A DNA stretch of 30,086 nt, from the NCBI GenBank assembly GCA_964509505.1, contig CAZDYP010000046.1, positions 1 through 30,086 of the forward strand. Direction: 5' to 3'. This stretch comes from CAZDYP01 sp964509505 (lineage in GTDB: Bacteria; Chloroflexota; Anaerolineae; JACRMK01). Positions within the stretch are counted from its first letter, which is position 1. Each line of letters opens with the position of its first letter. Below, one piece after another: positions 7,728-13,829 of the stretch. Below the pieces are notes generated by a model. That model was not told the origin of the DNA and did no database searches. It saw only the letters and a program-made list of their open reading frames with translations. The position numbers were made by a program, and so were the translations under genes.

Positions 7728-8159
7728 TTACTTCACGCCGTGGTTGAATGCAGGCGGCGGCATGTATTCCCACTTCTCGCCTTTGCGATATTTCGCCGCA
7801 ATGTCGAGTACCTTGACGCCGTACTCGAAGGCATACGGGATGCCAGGCCCGCCTGGCACAAAGCCTGCGGCGACGACGCCGACGTTGATCGCCTCGAAAA
7901 TTTCGCCGTCAGTCGCTCCAGCTTCGATGGCGGGGACGACATGAATCAAACAGCGCGGCGACATGTACGCGACGCCAATCGCCACGAACATCAACTCCTT
8001 CAGCTTCTTAGGAATTGCGCCGTCGGCGAACACGGTCTGATAAAAATTGGCAAACGCCATGCCCGCATCAGGGGCGACCGTGTTGATGACTTGATACATG
8101 CGCGGTACGAACAGCATGTGCTTCTTCATGTAAGCATTGACTTCTTCAGTTGTAGCCAT
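7728..8159 (-). CDS. carboxymuconolactone decarboxylase-like protein
   Basis: A 143-aa CMD-family protein. The segment KKLKELMFVAIGVAYMSPRCLIHVVPAIEAGATDGEIFEAINVG carries C70 and H73, but the position of the first Cys of the usual CxxC is Ser67. It therefore resembles single-Cys members rather than true AhpD. The ATG at 8159 was chosen over the longer open frame because GGAGG lies 6 nt upstream. It follows the lipoprotein cytochrome c gene after about 150 bp and precedes the CDHC-bearing paralogue. The Gly/Pro-rich GFVPGGPGIPYAFEYG segment follows the core. The substrate is unknown. Confidence 0.8.
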   Translation of the reverse strand: MATTEEVNAYMKKHMLFVPRMYQVINTVAPDAGMAFANFYQTVFADGAIPKKLKELMFVAIGVAYMSPRCLIHVVPAIEAGATDGEIFEAINVGVVAAGFVPGGPGIPYAFEYGVKVLDIAAKYRKGEKWEYMPPPAFNHGVK

Positions 8160-8311
8160 AGAAATCCTCCGAATCCTCCAAGTGAATTTGAAAGTAGCTG
8201 GGGAACACCTTGGGGGCGCTATCCCCACTGTGCAGCAGATATGCAAAAGGATCTGCGGCTAGTGTTGCTTGAGTGGCAACCTCCTTTCTACGCTCAAATT
8301 GCGCGACGTGA

Positions 8312-8698
8312 TTATTTCAACGTCAACAAGTAAGCAATCAAGTCGTTCAGGTCTTGAGCGGATAGTTGTTGTCCGAAATTCGCGGGCATCAGGTTGTCGG
8401 GAAAATTAGGCGCGACGTAGATATTCGGTTCGACAATGGATTCACGGATGTAGCCTGCCGCGTCTTTCGCTTTGCCTTTATAGTTCGCATCTGCGATACG
8501 CTGGGCGGCAGTGGTGGCGATATGGGTCTGGTCTGGGCCGATAGTGCCTCCGATGCCGTTGATGGTATGACAGGCGCTGCATCCTTGCTTGTCATAAATT
8601 TGTTTGCCCTTGGCGATGGGGTCGCTGGTCCCACCGCAAGCAGTCAACAGACTCAACAGTAAGATCAGTGGTGCAATCAGCGAAATTCGTGCGCTCAA
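8312..8698 (-). CDS. lipoprotein c-type cytochrome
   Basis: A 128-aa single-haem cytochrome c. The N-terminus is a lipoprotein signal with lipobox LTAC (lipidated Cys21). The haem site is C40-S-A-C43-H44, and a likely axial Met lies in DNLMPANFG. It would sit on the outer face of the membrane as an electron donor to, or subunit of, the oxidase encoded upstream. The start codon is TTG at 8698, preceded by a GGAGGAGGAGG run whose first GGAGG gives a 6-nt spacing. The C-terminal LIAYLLTLK resembles that of CcoO (LGMYLLTLK), as expected for class I cytochromes c. No CcoP gene is visible, so this protein may replace it. Confidence 0.88.
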   Translation of the reverse strand: MSARISLIAPLILLLSLLTACGGTSDPIAKGKQIYDKQGCSACHTINGIGGTIGPDQTHIATTAAQRIADANYKGKAKDAAGYIRESIVEPNIYVAPNFPDNLMPANFGQQLSAQDLNDLIAYLLTLK

Positions 8699-8715
8699 CC
8701 TCCTCCTCCATTGAT

Positions 8716-8774
8716 TAGTCGTTAGTCGCTCGTCACTCGTCGTTAGTCGCTCATGGCTAACAACGAACGATTAG
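8716..8774. repeat. degenerate heptamer array
   Basis: About eight degenerate 7-mers in register (TAGTCGT, TAGTCGC, TCGTCAC, TCGTCGT, TAGTCGC and so on) fill the spacer between the cytochrome c gene and the 108-aa membrane protein gene. Confidence 0.7.
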
Positions 8775-9097
8775 CCCAGCGGCAGGGCGGGCCATTTGAA
8801 GCGCGGCGCTAGGATGTAATGATACACTGTCCATGCGATGACAACGACGGCAAAGAAAATGTTGATGGGGTCGTCGGCGCGGAACAAGCCTTGACCGCCG
8901 ACGAAGAAGTACCATAGCGCCCAGAGAATCAAGCACAACACCCAGCCGCGCATCCAACGCGGTTGCGCGCCTCTGCCTGCTTTGATTTCGCCGCCGATGG
9001 TCACACCGTCTTCGGGCGGCAAGGGCGCGCTGTCCTCGACGAAGCTATCGAGTAGCACGCTTGGGTTGTTGGTCGGGTTCGGGATTGGGGATGCCAT
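8771..9097 (-). CDS. small two-TM protein of the oxidase cluster
   Basis: A 108-aa protein with a polar N-terminal half and two hydrophobic segments, WVLCLILWALWYFFVGG and INIFFAVVVIAWTVYHYI. I do not recognise a family. The ATG at 9097 has AAGG about 9 nt upstream. It overlaps the previous small membrane protein gene by 53 bp in another frame, which suggests translational linkage. Its position between ccoO and the lipoprotein cytochrome c suggests an oxidase accessory or small subunit. Confidence 0.65.
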   Translation of the reverse strand: MASPIPNPTNNPSVLLDSFVEDSAPLPPEDGVTIGGEIKAGRGAQPRWMRGWVLCLILWALWYFFVGGQGLFRADDPINIFFAVVVIAWTVYHYILAPRFKWPALPLG

Positions 9098-9245
9098 CGT
9101 CAAACACCTTGAATTTGATTTGCTCCATGTCGCCGAGCTGGCCGTGTTTCTTCGCGTAAAAATAGCCGACGATGAAGATGAGTGTCCATAGTCCGACAAA
9201 GCACACGATGAACCAGCTTGCTGGAAAGATGATGTCGGTTTGCAT
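9045..9245 (-). CDS. small single-TM protein of the oxidase cluster
   Basis: A 66-aa protein with one strong membrane segment (PASWFIVCFVGLWTLIFIVGYFYA) followed by a charged cytoplasmic-looking tail. The size and layout recall CcoQ-like or other small cbb3-associated subunits, but I see no specific signature. No strong ribosome-binding site precedes the ATG at 9245. It lies 94 bp after ccoO and overlaps the next gene by 53 bp. Confidence 0.6.
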   Translation of the reverse strand: MQTDIIFPASWFIVCFVGLWTLIFIVGYFYAKKHGQLGDMEQIKFKVFDDGIPNPEPDQQPKRATR

Positions 9246-9284
9246 GATTTGATGTGGGGTAAGTTTGCAACTTGCCCTTTGTTG

Positions 9285-9310
9285 GCACAGGAGTTGAACT
9301 CTCGTTCCTG
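9285..9310. repeat. GAGTTGAACTC palindrome in spacer
   Basis: The palindrome GAGTT-G-AACTC (9291-9301), flanked by AGGA and TTCCT, lies in the ccoO-small protein spacer. The same core is found inside the 316-aa protein gene at 5939-5949, which suggests a dispersed element. Confidence 0.5.
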
Positions 9311-9339
9311 AATTGCTTCAATGTTCACAAAATCGAACC

Positions 9340-9855
9340 TTATTTCAACGTCAACAAATACATGCCCAACGCGCGCAGCTCATCCTCTGGCAAATGCGCG
9401 AAGGACGGCATGAGCGTGCCTGCATTGAACGCTTGCGGGTTCTTGAGATGCGCGATTTGCCAATCGAGCGATGCGCCATAGGCTGTGCCTCTCGCATCCT
9501 TGCGACTGGCGACGTGAGTTAAATCGGGGCCTTGTCGTTCCGTGCCCCAGAACACGGGCGATTGATAGACGTAGTCACCTGCTTGCGAGACCGGACCGAT
9601 GTCGCCCTTGACATGCACCGTGCCGATGCCGACTTCAGGCGGACGCACCTGTTGCGTGTGGCAATACCAGCAGCCTTCGCGTTTGTAAATTTCGCGTCCA
9701 CGCCATTCTTCCGCCGTATAAGGCTTGGCATATTGAGTTGGCGTGACCGCTTGCTCATCCAGCGATGGCACGTAGATGGTGACGACGATACCTGCAATCA
9801 GGAAACAGAACGAGCCGATGGTCAGCACACGAATGCTTTGCAACCACGTCTGCAT
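9340..9855 (-). CDS. ccoO: cbb3-type cytochrome oxidase mono-haem subunit
   Basis: The 171-aa membrane-anchored cytochrome c subunit of a cbb3 oxidase, passing electrons to CcoN. One N-terminal membrane helix (VLTIGSFCFLIAGIVVTIYV) is followed by the haem motif C62-W-Y-C65-H66-TQQVRP, which is characteristic of CcoO, and a likely Met ligand in AGTLMPSFAHL. It is on the short side for CcoO. The ATG at 9855 has AGGAGG 6 nt upstream and shares one base with the ccoN stop (TGATG), so translation is probably coupled. A TTG one codon earlier is also possible but less likely. Confidence 0.92.
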   Translation of the reverse strand: MQTWLQSIRVLTIGSFCFLIAGIVVTIYVPSLDEQAVTPTQYAKPYTAEEWRGREIYKREGCWYCHTQQVRPPEVGIGTVHVKGDIGPVSQAGDYVYQSPVFWGTERQGPDLTHVASRKDARGTAYGASLDWQIAHLKNPQAFNAGTLMPSFAHLPEDELRALGMYLLTLK

Positions 9856-11261
9856 CAATCACCTCCTAATGCAGGCTGTGGCGCGTAAGACGGCTGCGGC
9901 GCTGCAACGGGCATCGGGCTCGTCGCCGTGCGATAGACGTTGTAGGCGAACACGCATTGACCGACCACCATCATGGCGCCGCCCACCATGCGGAAGAAGA
10001 AGTAGATATTCATCGAGCGCACCGTTTCGATGAACGGCGTGCCTACCATCCAATTTTGTCCTTGAATGAGGCCCGCGACCCACAAGCTCATCATAAAAAT
10101 CACAAGGCCAATCAACGTCAACCAGAAGTGCCATTCGGCGAGCGCGCGGCTGAAAATTTTGCGCCCCGTGACGACGGGCAACAGTAAGTACACCATCGCA
10201 AACATCCAGAACGAGTAGTCGCCGATGAACGCGAGATGCGAATGACCAACGACCCAATTCGTGAAGTGTGTGAGCAAGCTAAAGGATGGGAACGATTGCG
10301 CGACGCCTTGCACGCACGTCAAGCCCCACAGAATCGAGCCGACCGCGACCCAGCGCAAGCGCACATCGCTGACGGCGAGGCTCCATTTACCGCGCATCGT
10401 CATGAAGAAGTTGAACATGAACAGCGAGGTGGGAATCGCGGCGAGGATGCTGAAGATGATGGTGAGCGTTTGCAACCAATACGGCGACGGCGAGAACAAC
10501 TGATGATGTTGACCAGTCCACACCGACCAAAAGCCCCAAATGGCGAGGCGATGACTATACAAGGGCTTGCCTGTCAGCTTGGGGATGAGGTAATACGCGA
10601 GGCCGGTGCCGACGGTCGTGAACCACGCATTGAACAAGTTGTGAACGTAGAAGTAGTTGATGATGTTGTCGTTCATGCCGACATACGCGCCCGAAACATC
10701 CCACACTTTGTTGCCAATGGCATAGATGGGAATGAGGAGCAACGGCCCAATCATGAAGCTCCACACGCTGACGTAGATGCTTTGCTCGGTGCGTTGCGCG
10801 ACGGTCTTCCAAATGTTGACGCACAACAAGGTGAAGATGACGAGGAACAAAATGTCGAGGGGCCAAACCATCTCCGCGTATTCGCGCCCTTGCGTGTAGC
10901 CCAGCGGGAATGAAATGAGCGCGGCCACCATCAGCGCATTCCACAAAATCAGCGTGAAGTTGGCAAGACGTTCACTGTATAGCGTCGTGCCAGTGAGGCG
11001 CGGTGTGAGGAACAGCATCGCGCCTGCGTAAGCCATCGAGAGCCAACCGAAGATGGCGACGGTCGTGTGCGCAGGACGCAAACGACCAAAGTTGAGCGCG
11101 GCTTTGAGTTCGTCGGGAATGTAATTTTGAACAGTGGGCGCGTAGAGCAGCACGGCGGTGGCGAGGCCGATGAAAACCGGGACAATCAGCCAGAAGATAG
11201 CCGCATAGAAAAAGCGCCGCGTCGCGCTGCCGGGTTCATCACTCAAAATGGTTTGGAACAT
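9855..11261 (-). CDS. ccoN: cbb3-type cytochrome oxidase catalytic subunit
   Basis: The 468-aa polytopic haem-copper oxidase subunit I reduces O2 at a haem b3-CuB centre. Ligands can be placed: H65 in RPAHTT (low-spin haem b), H207 in YVHN with H252-H253 in GQHH (CuB), and H340/H342 in VVGHSH (haems). The YSHRLAIWGFWSVWTGQHH stretch is about five residues shorter than the usual helix VII (HFWSLVFIYIW type), and the expected cross-linked catalytic Tyr is not there. Otherwise the protein aligns well by eye. The start at 11261 has a GGAGGGGAGAG site, and a 17-bp-spaced promoter lies upstream. It leads a long same-strand run and is coupled to ccoO. Confidence 0.92.
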   Translation of the reverse strand: MFQTILSDEPGSATRRFFYAAIFWLIVPVFIGLATAVLLYAPTVQNYIPDELKAALNFGRLRPAHTTVAIFGWLSMAYAGAMLFLTPRLTGTTLYSERLANFTLILWNALMVAALISFPLGYTQGREYAEMVWPLDILFLVIFTLLCVNIWKTVAQRTEQSIYVSVWSFMIGPLLLIPIYAIGNKVWDVSGAYVGMNDNIINYFYVHNLFNAWFTTVGTGLAYYLIPKLTGKPLYSHRLAIWGFWSVWTGQHHQLFSPSPYWLQTLTIIFSILAAIPTSLFMFNFFMTMRGKWSLAVSDVRLRWVAVGSILWGLTCVQGVAQSFPSFSLLTHFTNWVVGHSHLAFIGDYSFWMFAMVYLLLPVVTGRKIFSRALAEWHFWLTLIGLVIFMMSLWVAGLIQGQNWMVGTPFIETVRSMNIYFFFRMVGGAMMVVGQCVFAYNVYRTATSPMPVAAPQPSYAPQPALGGD

Positions 11262-11306
11262 GAACTCTCCCCTCCGAGAAATGCACGGCTAAACATCAAC
11301 ACGCAA

Positions 11307-11335
11307 ATTATAATCACTCTCGTTGACAAACGCAA
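11307..11335 (-). promoter_or_regulatory. sigma70-like promoter for ccoN
   Basis: On the minus strand, TTGCGT (11330-11335) and TATAAT (11307-11312) are separated by 17 bp, 46 bp upstream of the ccoN ATG. The spacing and -10 are consensus. Confidence 0.6.
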
Positions 11336-11350
11336 TATACCGCGAACCAA

Positions 11351-11379
11351 TTGCGATTTTGCTATCCATGCGGTAAACT
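11351..11379 (+). promoter_or_regulatory. sigma70-like promoter for lnt, possibly leaderless
   Basis: TTGCGA (11351-11356) and TAAACT (11374-11379) are spaced by 17 bp. The ATG of lnt begins 7 nt after the -10 box, where transcription would start, and no ribosome-binding site precedes it, so a leaderless mRNA is suggested. Confidence 0.45.
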
Positions 11380-11385
11380 GGTTTT

Positions 11386-13295
11386 ATGTTCAGAAAAATT
11401 TTAGTGTTACTCATCCTATGGCTCGCACTCTTGCCCATGATTGCTTTCGCGCATGAGGGCGGACCGTATCACAACTACGAAGTGCCTGTGGCGGGTGAAA
11501 TGCTTGGCTTGTTCGCGTTGTTCATTGTCGCTCTCGTATTGCTGTTCAAAGTTCGTCAAGCACAACTCGCAACTCGCCATTCGCCATTCGCCATTGGGGT
11601 AAGCCTCTCGCTCCTCTCCGGCCTCCTATTCTATCTCTCGTTCCCGCCGTTTGATCTAGGTTGGCTGATATGGGTCGCGCTCGTGCCGATGATCGTCGCG
11701 CAACTACGCTACGCNNNNNNNNNNNNNNNNNNNNNNNNNNNNNNNNNNNNNNNNNNNNNNNNNNNNNNNNNNNNNNNNNNNNNNNNNNNNNNNNNNNNNN
11801 NNNNNNNNNNNNNNTCGCAATCCCCAACCTCTACCAAGCCCTCACTCTGTTCGTCGGTTACACGCTCGTCCTCATGCACGTTTTTCCGAGCGAACTGCCG
11901 ACAGGCATCGAGGCGATGGTTGGCTTGCCAATTCCCGTGTGGGTCTATGTCGTGTTGGGCGTCGCGCTGGTGAGCCTCATCTTTTTCGTGACGGGCTTGC
12001 CTGCGGGTTCAATGGCGTTCCATCGCAAAACGCATTTTCGCTTCTTTCTCATCGCGCCTGCGTTTGGGTGGATGGGGCTGGAGCAGCTGCGTATCTGGCT
12101 GCAGCTGGGGCAGAGTTGGGCGCGCCTCCCCTCCACCCAACATGCGAACCTCGCGCTGATTCAGCTCGCGTCGCTGGGCGGGCAGTGGGTCATTGGGTTG
12201 CTCGTTGTCATGGCGAACTACGCCATCGCGTGGTTGATTGCGAATGACTCATGGCGTGTTGAGGACAATGGCAACACACCAACTCGCAACTCGCAACGCG
12301 CCATTCGCAACGCGCCATTCGCCATTCGCCACTCGCAATACGCGTTTGTGATTCTCACCTTGATTGCGGTGTTGCACGTCGTCGGTTACATGCTCATCGC
12401 CAATCCAACCCAAACGGTGCGTGTCGCCGCTGTGCAGCTTGGTTCGGACTTGGGCGACCATCCCGTGCTTTATTCGTATTGGTTGAAAGGCGATTTCAAA
12501 GGGATGGATGATGCGGTGCTGGCGGAATTCGAGCCAATGATTCGTGAAGCGGCAAAGCGCGGCGCAAAAATCATCGCGTTGCCCGAAGCGATGTTGTGGA
12601 ACGACCCCGCGATAGATTTGCGCTTGGTGGCGCGCTTAACGTCGCTTTCGAAAGAGCTCGGCGCGTACATCACGTTCACCTTCTATCTGTGGAATGATCC
12701 AAACTCACGCAACGAAGTGTACATGGCGACGCCGCAAGGTGAATGGAAAGGCTTCTATGCGAAGAATCATCCTATCGGCTACATCGGCGAATACTCTATC
12801 ACGGCAGGACAGTATCCGACTTACACACTGGTGATGGCGCGCACCGATACATTTGCGTCTCCAAGTGAATTTGCAAGCCCTGTGGTTTTCAGTAATTTCG
12901 TTTGCTATGACAATGCTTACACCGACGTTGCACTGCGCCACGCCAGCAACGGCGTGCAATTGCTCACGTCAGCCAACCACGATTGGCCCGAGGGCGCGTG
13001 GGGTTTCTACACTCAATCCATTTATCGCGCGGTTGAAAATCGCTTGGCGATTGTGCGCGCTGATTGGCGCGTCGGCTCGGTCATCATTGACCCGTACGGG
13101 CGCATTGTGGCCACGACGAAATGGGACGAGCGCGAAAAGGCGGTCCTTGTCGCCGATGTGCCAATCGTCACCGAACGCGGCACGGTGTACATGCGCTACG
13201 GTGATTGGTTAGGCTACGTGAGTGTGGGAGCGTTGGGACTGATGTTGCTGTCGAGCGTAAATGTGCCGCGCCGCAAGAAAACACGCGTGTCGTGA
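11386..13295 (+). CDS. lnt: apolipoprotein N-acyltransferase, interrupted by an assembly gap
   Basis: Transfers an acyl chain to the N-terminal Cys of lipoproteins at the outer face of the membrane. The pre-gap part contains the typical LLSGLLFYLSFPPFDLGWLIWVALVP. The post-gap part has further membrane helices and a nitrilase-like domain with the catalytic triad Glu (IIALPEAMLW), Lys (GFYAKNHPIG) and Cys (SNFVCYDNAYTD). The two parts are in different frames as written because the 100-N gap (11715-11814) has arbitrary length; I treat them as one gene. About 70 residues with their own signal-like helix and a second helix precede the Lnt core, which is longer than usual. Two heptamer repeat arrays are translated in frame at 11564-11598 and 12281-12343. 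Confidence 0.88.
11564..11598. repeat. heptamer array inside lnt (N-terminal)
   Basis: Five 7-nt units in register (AACTCGC twice, CATTCGC twice, CATTGGG) are translated in frame as about QLATRHSPFAIG, between the N-terminal extension and the first Lnt core helix. Confidence 0.85.
11715..11814. other. assembly gap (100 N)
   Basis: Exactly 100 N within lnt; the true length is unknown. The left edge (AACTACGCTACGC) resembles the heptamer-rich sequence seen elsewhere in this gene. Confidence 0.99.
12281..12343. repeat. nine-unit heptamer array inside lnt
   Basis: Nine consecutive 7-nt units (variants of AACTCGC, AACGCGC, CATTCGC, CACTCGC, AATACGC) total 63 nt, or 21 codons. They keep the lnt frame and encode a hydrophilic Arg/Asn-rich loop just before a membrane helix (YAFVILTLIAVLHVVGYMLI). 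Confidence 0.9.
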
Positions 13296-13390
13296 GAAAC
13301 GAAAATGCAAGATTGTCAAGATTGCGTAAAGACGTTTACTGCTTTTTGTCGCAAGTCTTATCTCACTGTTACCCACTTTTGCGAGGCTTG

Positions 13391-13399
13391 TGCTATACT
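13391..13399 (+). promoter_or_regulatory. extended -10 promoter candidate
   Basis: TGC-TATACT forms an extended -10 (TATACT at 13394-13399). No good -35 lies at 17 bp (TTACCC at 19 bp). It would transcribe the distal prkA leader. Confidence 0.35.
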
Positions 13400-13459
13400 T
13401 ACGCTAGTTCTGTTGCATTGTACCTTCACACCTGAAAACGAGCGTGCCGTGCAGCGAGG

Positions 13460-13492
13460 CTCAGTCGCAACCTTCACATTGTTGCCGCTGAG
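13460..13492 (+). other. hairpin in distal prkA leader
   Basis: CTCAG (13460-13464) pairs with CTGAG (13488-13492) and CAAC (13468-13471) with GTTG (13481-13484), separated by a symmetrical 3-nt internal loop. The function is unknown. Confidence 0.4.
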
Positions 13493-13516
13493 ATCACCGC
13501 TAGTTACAAAGCACTA

Positions 13517-13544
13517 TTGTTCAAAGGTTTAATAGGTATATAAT
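13517..13544 (+). promoter_or_regulatory. sigma70-like promoter in the prkA leader
   Basis: TTGTTC (13517-13522) and a perfect TATAAT (13539-13544) are spaced by 16 bp. Transcription would start near 13551, giving a transcript of about 175 nt to the terminator at 13725, or a leader of about 280 nt to prkA. Confidence 0.6.
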
Positions 13545-13550
13545 TCTGTA

Positions 13551-13725
13551 TAACTATCGTTGCCTCACAACAACCAGAAAATCTATTTCAACCGTGGAGA
13601 TGCAAACCTACGTATCCCTGGTTCAGCACGCACACAGACCGGGATAGCCGAGTTATTTTTCAAACAAAACAACTTCAGCCTAGCACGCCCCAAACCCGAC
13701 TATCCATAGTTGGGTTTATTTTTTT
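13551..13725 (+). ncRNA. candidate structured leader RNA or small RNA upstream of prkA
   Basis: This is the interval between a good promoter and an intrinsic terminator. A closing helix is possible between TAACT..CG at the 5' end (13551-13559) and CGAGTTA (13650-13656). Inside are GTTG/CAAC (13559-13562, 13568-13571) and AACCAG/CTGGTT (13572-13577, 13618-13623). TATCCCTGGT (13613-13622) can instead pair with ACCGGGATA (13638-13646). GGATAGCCG (13642-13650) can also pair, with one mismatch, with CGACTATCC (13697-13705) in the terminator arm, giving an attenuator-like switch. I could not match it to a named riboswitch or to 6S RNA. Confidence 0.45.
13692..13725 (+). terminator. intrinsic terminator upstream of prkA
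   Basis: AAACCCGACTA (13692-13702) and TAGTTGGGTTT (13707-13717) form an 11-bp stem with one G-T pair and a 4-nt loop, followed by ATTTTTTT (13718-13725). It lies 104 bp before the prkA start, so it ends a short leader RNA rather than an mRNA of the preceding gene alone. The rest of the spacer up to the prkA ribosome-binding site shows nothing recognisable. Confidence 0.85.
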
Positions 13726-13829
13726 GCAGCGCTCGTCATCTTTATTTCTCAGGAGCCAATCAACTACTCAATTCATAACACCATTCGTCACCATCCGTAG
13801 CATGGGCGACACGCCCCAAGGAGGAGCAA

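Noticed and set aside
9098..9328. 185-aa form of the 108-aa membrane protein
   Set aside because: The extension runs antiparallel to nothing but overlaps the 66-aa ORF and a palindromic spacer; the ATG at 9097 has its own ribosome-binding site.
11661..11714. Separate lnt start at 11661 in the post-gap frame
   Set aside because: The pre-gap Lnt residues are in the other frame; the frame difference is an artefact of the 100-N gap.
13591..13660. Possible c-di-GMP (GEMM-like), glycine or other named riboswitch in the prkA leader
   Set aside because: Short words such as GCAAACC and ACGCACA resemble parts of these motifs, but the order, junctions and conserved loops do not fit. I left it as an unnamed structured RNA.
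13551..13725. 6S RNA
   Set aside because: The length is similar, but the long rod with a central bubble cannot be drawn.
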